Shown one piece after another: positions 61,501 to 64,000 of a DNA stretch of 64,000 nucleotides. The DNA lies in NCBI GenBank assembly GCA_013407085.1, contig JACCGJ010013588.1:34495-98494 (forward strand). The letters are read 5' to 3'. A program made the translations under genes and the position numbers. Positions within the stretch are counted from its first letter, which is position 1. Each line of letters starts with the position of its first letter. This DNA comes from Atriophallophorus winterbourni. Its lineage: Eukaryota > Platyhelminthes > Trematoda > Plagiorchiida > Microphallidae. The notes under the pieces are model-generated. The model did not search any database and was not told where the DNA came from. It worked only from the letters and a program-made list of their open reading frames with translations.

Positions 61501-63692
61501 AGGACGTCTTGTAATTGCTTACTTCACTTTTGTATGTCTCGCTCCAAGGGTGGATTTGCTGGCTTCAATGTTGTCCCGAATCACACTAGCCCATGCACCT
61601 GGATCAGAGGGCAAGATCATTGCCTTCCGTGGTAGGACAAGGACATCTAACAGTCCAAGGACATCTACATAATCCTTCACAGTGGATACCCTGGTCTTCA
61701 CATGACGGCCTTGCGGCCACCACCAAATACGATTGGGTAAAGGGTCGAGTATGAGTTTTGCAATCGCTTAGTCAGTCTTTTGGAAGACTTGTCCAAACAA
61801 CTGTACTGTCATCCATTGTATGGAGAGGTAATCCATTGCATCGGTTTCGAACAGCAGAGCTAGAAATCCCGGCCAGAATACAGAGGGCTATGTATATCCT
61901 TAGAACTAATAATCGAACAATTTTAAAGATATTACATCCTGTGTATCGGTTCACACGAAATCAACTGACAAATCAGATCGAAGTGAAGACCAAGACAGTC
62001 ACGTTTGAGGATCAGTGTTGTGATTAATTGTTTTCGCTTCAAAAGATCGGCGTGTTTGAAACAAAGTTATATTTGAATGACATTGTTACACAGGGTTCGT
62101 ACAACGACCCACGACGTTTAAACACAGATTAAAAATGTAATTCTTGGTCAAACGCTCGAAGGGGTTATGGATTAATAAAGTAATGTGTTGCTCAAATCCT
62201 TCGCACATGCACAGTATTACCGGTTTCTGGCTGTTTGTCGTAAATAGGTGGAGACAGTAAGATTATTTTCAGTAAGCCATGAAACAGTATAAAAGTTGTA
62301 AACAAAGTTATAGTTGAATGCTCCACGAAGAATCACTGTATGATTCTGTGTTTAAACAACGTGGTTCATTCTACGAACGGTATGTAATAGTAGCATTCAA
62401 GTATAACATTGTGTACCACATATCCAGTATTTTAATGCTCAGAAAACCTAATCTCACTGTCTCAAAATGATCACGTTAAAGAGCCACAACCCTTATTCTT
62501 GTGTAAGTACAGGGGATGTGTAAAACACAATATCTAGGTTATTTTGAGGGTCTTGAGTACGAGACCAGGATTATCTCAGTGATTTATAGTAGAACATGGT
62601 TGTTGTTGTACGTACCCTATTAATCGAAGTATAACATTGTTGACCACGTTCCAAGCAATTAAGAGCATTTATAAACGAAACTTGTTTGAATGCATGTTCC
62701 GCTCTACGTGTAGGCATCTAACATAAGTTTGTTTATGCTGATTCTTCTAATCCCTAGCTGTTGATATTCCACCCAGCCGCCTTTTAGAACTTTACTTCTT
62801 TTCTATGGTTGTATGGCAGTCAAGCGTTAGGCACATGCTACCAGTGTAATGCTGTTTCTGATGAGCATAATGAGGATATGATCATATTGTACACTGCCTT
62901 CGCCTAATGATGCACACAGGAACAATTTGTTTAGTTTTATTCAGGAGATGTGAACACCGCATTGCATTCGGTAATTTAAGTATTTTGAGCGCTTGAACAA
63001 GACTAACTCTTTGTTTTTCTGGTTGAAAATTGTCTCTCGTTCTAAAAAACCAATTCGGTCCACAGTGTTACAACATCTCCACTGTTTGAAACTTTATTTA
63101 ACCTAATATAACTCTCTCCGATTAATGACAGCAAACGATCAGAAATAATTGTGTACTGTGTTTACCGAGTTAGAAAAGGCGAAAAGCACTTAGCTGTACA
63201 GGCGACAAGATCTTTATTGGCAAAATACGGGTGACAGAATCGGCCGTTCAAGATGACCCTAAATTCGATCGTTGGGTCAATGCTTTTATGACACGGATCC
63301 AGTTGATTTCCTAAATCAAGTGTCTAGGGGTTTTTTATGAAGGGTTTTCCAAACATTCTCGCAACACATCCACTAACCTCGTGCCGACAACTCGGCACCG
63401 TGTGAACAATGCGACCACGATCGTTCAAACATGACTTCCATTTTGACGTACGTTAGTTCCTCACTGAGTTTACCAGGGAAACATGTTGAAGATTCTTCAA
63501 GGTTCATCAGCTCTCTCTTGTCTCAACTAAACCATTCCATTTTTTCGCAAATTTTCAGCGAATATATCAACGTCAACACTTCGAGGCCAGTGTCGTCTTA
63601 TCACGTGTCTGTGGTCGGGGATACATTCGTTAAGTTGTCATGGAATCATCAAGTCCGCTCGAAGTATGACCACATTGTTGACATAATCGAAG
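19514..63692 (+). CDS. L1CAM/neuroglian-like adhesion gene, 14 exons, 3' incomplete (gene span)
   Basis: The model joins exons 19514-19568, 21253-21361, 24717-24943, 26141-26668, 34314-34511, 43678-43941, 45292-45500, 48392-48522, 51256-51537, 55435-55982, 58637-58840, 60793-61044, 61116-61309 and 63559-63692. Reading phase agrees at every junction once the 13-bp duplication in exon 4 is discounted. The product is a secreted or membrane protein: signal peptide, one Ig domain, then at least seven and a half FN3 domains. Members of the L1 family mediate neurite adhesion and guidance. A usual member has six Ig and four to five FN3 domains, a membrane segment and an ankyrin-binding tail. Here only the first Ig is present and the FN3 run is duplicated. 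The 3' end, with any membrane segment, is outside the window. Confidence 0.75.
19569..21252. other. Intron 1, with LINE and hammerhead repeat debris
   Basis: A degenerate family A hammerhead stretch (ctccatctgggaacgtcaaac) lies at about 19870. An RTE fragment fills 20225-20850, entered separately. The rest is unremarkable. Confidence 0.6.
20225..20850 (+). pseudogene. RTE LINE 3' fragment
   Basis: Matches the last ~700 bp of RTE copy 2 in order: gattggtagagcagctgcc, acaaagatgatgttatacag, gtacagaatgg and the region before the C-terminal finger. Many indels and stops. It is the same family as the copies at 27, 37.6 and 46 kb. Confidence 0.7.
21253..21361 (+). CDS. Exon 2: first half of Ig domain
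   Basis: Acceptor gtttcag|, donor ag|gtaagtg. Reads TPANGKFVFAPSLVYTYEGS then PVFLLCQMDENVEKI. The YEGSPVFLLC stretch is the strand A'-B pattern of an Ig domain with its first disulphide cysteine. It begins with two bases completing exon 1's last codon and ends two bases into a codon. Confidence 0.8.
21362..24716. other. Intron 2, with dispersed repeats
   Basis: A family A fragment lies at 23040-23110 (aagaatcaatttttgattct hairpin, then a cgtagtccgaggta end). A repeat of unknown class spans 24000-24650. Nothing coding was recognised in 21.4-23.0 kb. Confidence 0.55.
24000..24650 (+). repeat. Dispersed repeat of unknown class, copy 1
   Basis: Similar to 52650-53330 on the same strand. Translated, NRSHVFLLKPGILRVHNCRG and NRLNAILRKPELFGVRKCHR line up, and the flanking DNA (ttgtcacttagctgtcattt and its partner) also matches. 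A third, opposed piece lies at about 61940-62030. It could be a non-autonomous transposon. No terminal structure was identified. Confidence 0.45.
24717..24943 (+). CDS. Exon 3: second half of Ig domain
   Basis: Acceptor ccaaccag|, donor g|gtaaat. The first base completes AG|T (Ser), giving YSWQRDNLPAPWVKGY..., the strand-C tryptophan, and ends GSIDGNYVCVFNAKNGYAVS then DTIRVVTL. D-G-x-Y-x-C-x-x-x-N is the Ig strand-F signature and the closing tail resembles the first Ig domain of L1-family proteins. The exon ends one base into a codon. Confidence 0.85.
24944..26140. other. Intron 3, nothing recognised
   Basis: 1.2 kb, AT-rich. A ggttcgaacc sequence near 25.12 kb resembles a tRNA B box but has no matching A box. 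No Ig2-Ig6 exons were found here. Confidence 0.55.
26141..26668 (+). CDS. Exon 4: FN3-1 and start of FN3-2, frame broken by a 13-bp duplication
   Basis: The acceptor tttaaag| gives G|CT (Ala), then TPKSPTEVRVECD and LAKLFWRATSK, FN3 strands A and B. After a tandem copy of acattcattggat (26327-26339, 26340-26352) the frame shifts by one. The other frame then reads LDDGIWNTIQNVSS, VYYFRLYTRYRNKYS and, in the next domain, FIHVYGIGEGNLIVSWQ up to donor |gtaagt. Exon 10 (55435-55982) matches both halves in one frame, including HHLPLAREAALKQIDLDDW against the region around the duplication. So the duplication is an insertion in this copy, by mutation, polymorphism or assembly error. The exon would end on a codon boundary without the extra 13 bp. 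Confidence 0.8.
26327..26352 (+). repeat. 13-bp tandem duplication in exon 4
   Basis: acattcattggat occurs twice in direct succession. Thirteen is not a multiple of three, so it shifts the frame. See exon 4. Confidence 0.95.
27114..30949 (+). mobile_element. RTE-clade LINE, copy 1, decayed full-length
   Basis: Starts ggttccaagg like copy 2 and ends with the ggccaaca tail. The 13-bp sequence TAGTAGACTGACC flanks it on both sides (27101-27113 and 30950-30962). The coding region (about 27744-30740) is cut into seven or more pieces by stops, frameshifts and small deletions. Endonuclease (MSVLKLGTWNVWSML, GDFNARVGADYE) and reverse transcriptase (NKGDRGDCNNYRGISLLNVV) are recognisable. The catalytic box reads LFADNA, so the second aspartate is lost. 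Dead copy. Confidence 0.88.
31835..32790 (-). pseudogene. Gypsy integrase core and C-terminus, minus strand
   Basis: In order on the minus strand: LTYIDRFTRWPEAFPLLN followed by an in-frame TGA near 32642, AFFERWVAQFGCPSNL, TSDRGSLFDG (second catalytic Asp), AYHSAANIMVERLHRQLKAA (catalytic Glu), YVFIRNDMVKRPLHPPYTGP and finally DTISIDRVKPAFMD with a tail ending RRAKRQPVTFAEYV. The three acidic DDE residues can be placed but stops and frameshifts make it inactive. These motifs are the Ty3/gypsy integrase standard. Confidence 0.8.
32905..33300 (-). pseudogene. Gypsy gag remnant, minus strand
   Basis: Minus-strand pieces read KLPADVLLHVLDAFI, SERSRLQQLF and, after a frameshift near 33125, KKPSTLLMEMRRLLG and LWLKRLPECVQPIL. 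This is the LP-x-V-x-D...SE-x-RLQQL...KPSQLLRRMRxLxG...LWLxRLP order of trematode gypsy Gag. It abuts the integrase relic directly, showing that the central pol region has been lost. Confidence 0.75.
33550..34080 (-). pseudogene. CR1 LINE 3' remnant
   Basis: The reverse complement gives VRNIIKRVFGKFSRKLFPSI then IKTYLGPLMEQGVQ and LKKNADLMQRIYHRSTK, matching the post-palm part of CR1 ORF2 in the intact copy. Confidence 0.7.
34314..34511 (+). CDS. Exon 5: middle of FN3-2
   Basis: Acceptor cactttcag|, donor tca|gtacgt, length 198 (66 codons, phase 0 both ends). Reads HQVIKNVAYEMQGYQVNVTC, EDCQDHRLLGS and ETFRRYS. G-Y-x-V-x-V is FN3 strand C. The matching exon in the second cassette is 58637-58840 (GLRYIVSYACVEC). 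The final RRYS joins VVLT of exon 6 to form strand F (Y-x-V-x-L). A GGTGAAC at 34467 could serve as an earlier donor but would break phase with exon 6. Confidence 0.8.
35030..35071 (-). ncRNA. Hammerhead ribozyme motif 4 (family B)
   Basis: Minus strand: GTCCCTAA, core CTGATGA, stem II GTGC/GCAC with loop AAACA, GAAA, CCG, triplet GTC, then GCGG. All core bases are present and stem II is a perfect 4-bp helix. Stem I is weakened by changes next to the core (AA against GC). Confidence 0.7.
35264..35307 (-). ncRNA. Hammerhead ribozyme motif 5 (family B, intact core)
   Basis: Minus strand: CCCTAC, core CTGATGA (rc of 35293-35299), stem II GTGC/GCAC with loop AAACG, GAAA (rc of 35276-35279), CCG, triplet GTA, then GTGCGG. 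Stem I pairs C-G, A-T, T-G, then after one mismatch C-G and C-G. It satisfies all core requirements. GUA is a permitted NUH cleavage triplet. Confidence 0.75.
35480..35660 (-). pseudogene. CR1 3' fragment
   Basis: Shares ttgcggcagt, a gaccgcg stretch and spacing with the remnant at 6.4 kb. No open frame. Confidence 0.45.
36640..37610 (-). pseudogene. Older RTE copy 3, right part (minus strand)
   Basis: The reverse complement follows RTE copy 2 from the 5' UTR (ggctgcccattt, 37.45 kb) through endonuclease (37.09-37.42 kb) to the reverse transcriptase palm (36.68-36.98 kb), with large deletions. The element is cut at 37610 by the insertion of copy 2 and resumes at 41690. Confidence 0.7.
37611..41678 (+). 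mobile_element. RTE-clade LINE, copy 2, full length with target duplication
   Basis: 4068 bp from ggttccaagg to the (aac)n-type tail ggccaacaacaa. The 11-bp direct repeat CATCGAAGTTG flanks it (37600-37610 and 41679-41689). An ~840-bp 5' UTR precedes the coding region 38448-41617, which is complete apart from two single-base frameshifts. It is the youngest RTE copy in the window and the best candidate for a recently active element. Confidence 0.92.
38448..41617 (+). CDS. RTE polyprotein (endonuclease-RT-zinc finger), two +1 frameshifts
   Basis: Three consecutive frames cover the protein: 38448-39845, 39859-40809 and 40787-41617. The first opens MSFLKLGTWNVRSML and contains the endonuclease (LQETRLPD, GDFNARVG, CDTDHSLV). 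The second holds the reverse transcriptase (APGDDGIPPELIK, DRGDCNNYRGISLLNVVG, FIDLTKAFDYV, GVKQGCVLAP, LFADDAAF). The third holds the thumb, ending in a CQRCGRDC...H...C finger. Both breaks are one extra T in a T-run, judged against copy 1: near 39829 (gttttta versus gttcta) and near 40769 (cttttgg versus ctttgg). Otherwise all active-site motifs are intact. Homopolymer sequencing error is a plausible cause. Confidence 0.88.
41690..42175 (-). pseudogene. Older RTE copy 3, left part (5' UTR, minus strand)
   Basis: The reverse complement matches the 5' UTR of RTE copy 2 at about 37.7-38.17 kb (ggcttcaggagtcaacct, tacgccagggca and others), continuing exactly where 36640-37610 stops. Together they show copy 2 landed within this UTR. 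Confidence 0.75.
42176..43677. other. Rest of intron 5, nothing recognised
   Basis: No coding frame, RNA gene or named repeat was found. Confidence 0.45.
43678..43941 (+). CDS. Exon 6: end of FN3-2 and start of FN3-3
   Basis: Acceptor aatccaag|, donor cag|gtgaga, 264 bp, phase 0 at both ends. Reads VVLTKLPLGTPSQYY, then ATTGYSGEGTP, TAIISWNL and NGYFIGYRVHWC. GYSGE-x-P is the linker between FN3-2 and FN3-3 in L1-family proteins, and N-G-x-x-x-GYRVxW is their strand C. Exon 12 (60793-61044) matches it motif for motif. Confidence 0.88.
44211..44243 (-). ncRNA. Hammerhead remnant 8
   Basis: Minus strand: GTCCCTTT, intact core CTGATGA, stem II ATGC/GCAC, but GAAA and the cleavage triplet are deleted. 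Inactive by inspection. Confidence 0.55.
44694..44733 (+). ncRNA. Hammerhead ribozyme motif 6 (decayed core)
   Basis: CGTAC, CTAATGG in place of CTGATGA, perfect stem II GTGC/GCAC (loop ACACA), GAAA (44719-44722), CCG, triplet GTC (44726-44728), GTG. The G5 and A9 changes should abolish cleavage. Confidence 0.6.
45292..45500 (+). CDS. Exon 7: end of FN3-3, probable GC donor
   Basis: Acceptor atcacag|. Reads DFIVRNIPEKYKFSLRRQSA, then MEQIRYNGTLVTEG and GTLVELEADSIIRARVCVLN, the E-F strands of an FN3 domain. The frame leaves the domain at GEF, where the DNA reads AG|gcatgt. No GT donor in the right phase is near. The two leftover bases AG join the T that opens exon 8 to make Ser, so I infer a GC-AG intron. 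Confidence 0.7.
45510..45547. repeat. (TA)n(TG)n microsatellite
   Basis: Uninterrupted ta/at dinucleotides followed by tgtg. It lies 10 bp after the putative exon 7 donor. Confidence 0.9.
45560..46030 (+). pseudogene. CR1 LINE endonuclease remnant
   Basis: Shifting frames give FLGVVYGPLSAQESHNLLLL, IMGNFKLPNVQRST (GDFN motif changed) and HDIDDVAYEGPTG, in the order of CR1 endonucleases. Only the endonuclease end is present. Stops are frequent. Confidence 0.65.
46330..47675 (+). pseudogene. 5'-truncated RTE LINE, copy 4
   Basis: Begins inside the reverse transcriptase (gagctcatcaaatg, matching 39.97 kb of copy 2), has internal deletions near 46.5 kb and the catalytic box region, and ends ggccaacaccaac. 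The C-terminal finger coding stretch (tgtgagcgctgtgggagag) is still visible near 47.54 kb. Confidence 0.82.
47775..47930 (-). repeat. tRNA-derived SINE, minus copy
   Basis: The reverse complement contains gggtggaccaggcagtaagg and ttggctcgaatcat, placed like polymerase III A and B boxes, then gatgagctcaaaagag, which matches the plus copy 0.35 kb downstream. Confidence 0.55.
48110..48240 (+). repeat. tRNA-derived SINE, plus copy
   Basis: ggtggacggtagctcaggccg (an A-box-like TAGCTCAGG-type stretch) is followed about 40 bp later by the B-box-like GGATTCGATTC and a gatgagctcaaataagagc body. The layout is that of a tRNA-headed SINE. A third copy lies at 59.7 kb on the minus strand. Confidence 0.65.
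48392..48522 (+). CDS. Exon 8: first half of FN3-4
   Basis: Acceptor atatgttag|, donor g|gttagt. The leading T completes Ser from exon 7. Reads DQITFETVSPIPGIVIGSVT then HTSVLVRWNRVAEVTYCMIR. V-L-V-R-W is FN3 strand B. Exon 14 (63559-63692) has the same length class, the same phases (1 base in, 1 base out) and FVKLSWNHQV at the same place. Confidence 0.75.
48523..51255. other. Intron 8, LINE scraps
   Basis: A short SR2-like RTE scrap reading AETWRIRDKKLRR lies at about 49420-49510. A scrambled RTE fragment occupies 50370-51080. 48.6-49.4 and 49.5-50.37 kb show nothing. Confidence 0.5.
50370..51080. pseudogene. Rearranged RTE fragments in both orientations
   Basis: 50394-50545 is plus-strand RTE (gacctctcgctagacgcg). 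50550-50880 is minus-strand RTE 3' end (the finger and following region). 50920-51080 is plus again (cttgagcatgtcgtgaatg). An inverted middle block suggests rearrangement or twin-priming. Confidence 0.6.
51256..51537 (+). CDS. Exon 9: second half of FN3-4
   Basis: The frame VVHADGKHTPAIGR, SISIGLICVFFT, LSVNKLKSNTEYSITVMLFS, WFRTHAFPP shows FN3 strands E-G (L-x-x-N-T-x-Y-x-I-x-V). Donor ccga|gtaaat. An acceptor at aggaaag| (51255) supplies the two bases that exon 8's last codon needs. The stronger-looking cag| at 51220 would give a phase one base off or a stop. So the start is uncertain by ~35 bp. The last base A joins CA of exon 10 to make Thr. Confidence 0.65.
51680..52230 (+). pseudogene. 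RTE LINE 3' fragment
   Basis: ttcaaccatcgcggataacctctcg through the thumb coding region, then an (aac)n tail at 52.21 kb (ggccaataacaacaac). Deletions remove the finger. Confidence 0.75.
52650..53330 (+). repeat. Dispersed repeat of unknown class, copy 2
   Basis: Partner of 24000-24650 (see there). Part of it (52890-52970) also matches 61940-62030 in reverse complement, around tgacaaatcag. Confidence 0.45.
55435..55982 (+). CDS. Exon 10: FN3-5 (copy of FN3-1) and start of FN3-6
   Basis: Acceptor tcactccag|, donor acg|gtgagt. Two bases CA complete exon 9's codon. Reads ILLQPERMEVECNQ, SSIAVIRWSV, GDYVIEWVA, LKQIDLDDWKRIPQ, LVYHFRVRSV, then DVCYTPPGP and GTKPNNLFIRWT. C-x-TPP...G-T-x-P-x-N-L-x-I-x-W is the L1-family junction between FN3-1 and FN3-2. 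It is 548 bp and intact in one frame, in contrast with its homologue exon 4. This makes the start of the second FN3 cassette. If the gene were in fact two genes, this exon would lack its own signal peptide and Ig. Confidence 0.88.
56060..56310 (+). pseudogene. RTE LINE 3' scrap
   Basis: ccagttgggaagaacttgct matches the C-terminal thumb (SWEELALDRS) of RTE copies 1 and 2. Followed by decayed finger sequence. Confidence 0.6.
56840..57720 (+). pseudogene. CR1 LINE scraps
   Basis: aaagatatcaaactacttgac encodes KDIKLLDKFYH, the CR1 WLRKDI block. At 57418-57510 the plus strand reads DVWISCNLKSVKHCQ, matching GVWISGNLKSTAHCQ of the intact CR1. The blocks are out of their normal order, so two scraps are present. 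Confidence 0.55.
58637..58840 (+). CDS. Exon 11: middle of FN3-6
   Basis: Acceptor attcgttag|, donor aag|gtaaga, 204 bp, phase 0 at both ends. Reads PLDEILHGGPGLRYIVSYAC then VECPLTDSVSVEV and AKYK. W-T|P-L...H-G-G-P-G-L-x-Y-x-V-S-Y is the L1-family FN3-2 core. A nearer AG (cctttag) would put a stop in frame. Confidence 0.85.
58990..59560 (+). pseudogene. RTE LINE scraps
   Basis: gtataacctctcgttagacacgg (58991) and cagataacctctcgctagac (59511) are two copies of the same RTE position, with thumb-region sequence between. Two overlapping scraps. Confidence 0.6.
59690..59840 (-). repeat. tRNA-derived SINE, third copy
   Basis: The reverse complement reads ggtggacggtagcccaggtcg (A-box side) and ccctggttagagtcgcaac (B-box side), parallel to the plus copy at 48.11 kb. 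Confidence 0.6.
59950..60080 (+). pseudogene. RTE LINE scrap
   Basis: cggtatacagcgcgttcgta and accattcacgcaacaaac match the RTE thumb region. Confidence 0.55.
60400..60760. repeat. Family B hammerhead repeat, opposed halves
   Basis: 60420-60460 (ttgcgcttgtttgccac) is in minus orientation. From 60540 the plus orientation takes over and runs into a hammerhead block. Confidence 0.6.
60664..60704 (+). ncRNA. Hammerhead ribozyme motif 7
   Basis: CCTAC, CCGATGA (core with U4 changed to C), perfect stem II GTGC/GCAC with loop AAACA, GAAA (60689-60692), GCG, triplet GTC (60696-60698), GTGGG. CCTAC/GTGGG forms a 5-bp stem I with one G-T pair. One core base departs from consensus. Confidence 0.65.
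60793..61044 (+). CDS. Exon 12: end of FN3-6 and start of FN3-7
   Basis: Acceptor gtttcag|, donor aag|gtaacg, 252 bp, phase 0 at both ends. Reads VTLEIKNAFGSRILEG, AGMSGDQIP, VFVIKWTEPP, NGFFRGYRVNWCGQ. Same motif order as exon 6, including SGxxxP linker and GYRVxWC. Confidence 0.88.
61045..61115. other. Intron 12, 71 bp
   Basis: Shortest intron of the gene, gtaacg...tttcag. Its homologue in the first cassette (intron 6) is 1350 bp owing to repeat insertions. Confidence 0.75.
61116..61309 (+). CDS. Exon 13: end of FN3-7
   Basis: Acceptor atttcag|. Reads DFVGNSLIEEPLAYYRHLDT, ISLLHQEDFTRSWKIYRLTF. It starts DF like exon 7. The frame stays open to 61445, but a donor ca|gtcagt after 61309 gives the phase (two bases left) that exon 14 needs and matches the end of exon 7. 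The later g|gtaaaa after 61347 gives the wrong phase. End therefore moderately certain. Confidence 0.65.
61310..63558. other. Intron 13, repeats
   Basis: 61450-61740 is unrecognised sequence with weak open frames on both strands. 61940-62030 matches the unknown repeat in reverse. 62130-62560 is an opposed pair of family A units. 62.6-63.5 kb shows a partial family A match at most. Confidence 0.5.
62130..62560. repeat. Opposed pair of family A hammerhead units, decayed
   Basis: 62215-62275 holds, on the minus strand, CTGTCTCCAC, a ruined core (CTATTTA), a CCAGAAACCGGT block. From about 62330 the plus orientation begins (aagaatcactgtatgattct hairpin). Neither hammerhead has an intact core. Confidence 0.65.
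63559..63692 (+). CDS. Exon 14: first half of FN3-8
   Basis: Acceptor attttcag|, donor g|gtagac. After one base it reads EYINVNTSRPVSSYHVSVVG then DTFVKLSWNHQVRSKYDHIV. F-V-K-L-S-W is strand B. It has the same phases as exon 8. The second half of the domain (an exon 9 equivalent) would lie beyond the window. Confidence 0.78.
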
Positions 63693-64000
63693 GTAGACAG
63701 TTAAAGTTGCTTATAACATTTTTTATTGAATTATTATTATATGAAAGGACGATCTGAAAGATTCTAATCAAACTTGTCCAAAAATTGAATATACTGGTTA
63801 GAGAAGGGAGATAAAAATCTCTTTTTGTCCCAAAGAAATTTTATTCGAAAAGTTTAAGCACACGAACGACTGGAATACTGAGAATCAAAAAACGCAAAAT
63901 CATTATACTAAAATCTTAGATATTTCACCTCCATATTATTTAATACTGAAGATCCATTTCTAGTAGAACAAACGAATTATAGCTCAGGTCGTGTATGTTC
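63693..64000 (+). other. Intron 14 start, nothing recognised
   Basis: AT-rich, no exon or repeat recognised up to the window end. Confidence 0.5.

Noticed and set aside
1..64000. CRISPR arrays, bacterial operons, prophage or plasmid features
   Set aside because: No direct-repeat/spacer pattern or bacterial gene was seen. The tandem repeats found are long (87 or ~236 bp) and the genes have introns.

Overview
The window looks like a stretch of eukaryotic, probably digenean flatworm (trematode), chromosome. The evidence is GT-AG introns of 71 bp to about 9 kb, no bacterial-style operons, AT-rich non-coding DNA, and a repeat population typical of trematodes: CR1-like and RTE/SR2-like LINEs, a Ty3/gypsy element with a tRNA-Trp-type primer site, tRNA-derived SINEs, and short dispersed repeats that carry hammerhead ribozyme motifs like the schistosome Sm-alpha family. 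Species cannot be fixed from sequence alone.

Region 1-19.5 kb is mostly mobile-element debris. A damaged fibronectin-III (FN3)-like exon lies at the left edge. It is followed by a CR1 LINE on the minus strand with an uninterrupted 958-codon ORF2, a decayed RTE-type LINE (6.8-8.5 kb), an internally deleted gypsy element with two LTRs and a 4-bp target duplication (9.67-12.14 kb), CR1 and gag remnants, and a tandem array of ~236-bp hammerhead-bearing units (15.3-16.7 kb).

Region 19.5-63.7 kb holds one large plus-strand gene, reconstructed here by splice sites, reading phase and domain homology. It has 14 exons in the window and runs off the right edge. It encodes a signal peptide, one Ig domain split over two exons, then FN3 domains with hallmarks of the L1CAM/neuroglian family (GYSGE-type linker, CYTPPG plus a GTKPNNL-type strand B, NGxxxGYRVxWC). 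Exons 4-9 (four FN3 domains) and exons 10-14 (a second run of at least three and a half) match one another exon for exon in order, phase and motif, so the FN3 cassette appears to have been tandemly duplicated. Exon 4 carries a 13-bp tandem duplication that breaks its reading frame.

The introns are packed with nested insertions. RTE copy 1 sits inside the LTR of a minus-strand gypsy relic (27.1-33.3 kb). RTE copy 2 (37.61-41.68 kb, full length, 11-bp target duplication) sits inside the 5' UTR of an older minus-strand RTE copy. Two SINEs face each other at 47.8-48.2 kb. Further hammerhead-bearing repeats lie at 35.0-35.35, 44.0-44.8, 60.4-60.76 and 62.1-62.6 kb, often as opposed pairs. The most noteworthy biology is the set of hammerhead ribozyme repeats and the unusual L1-family architecture.
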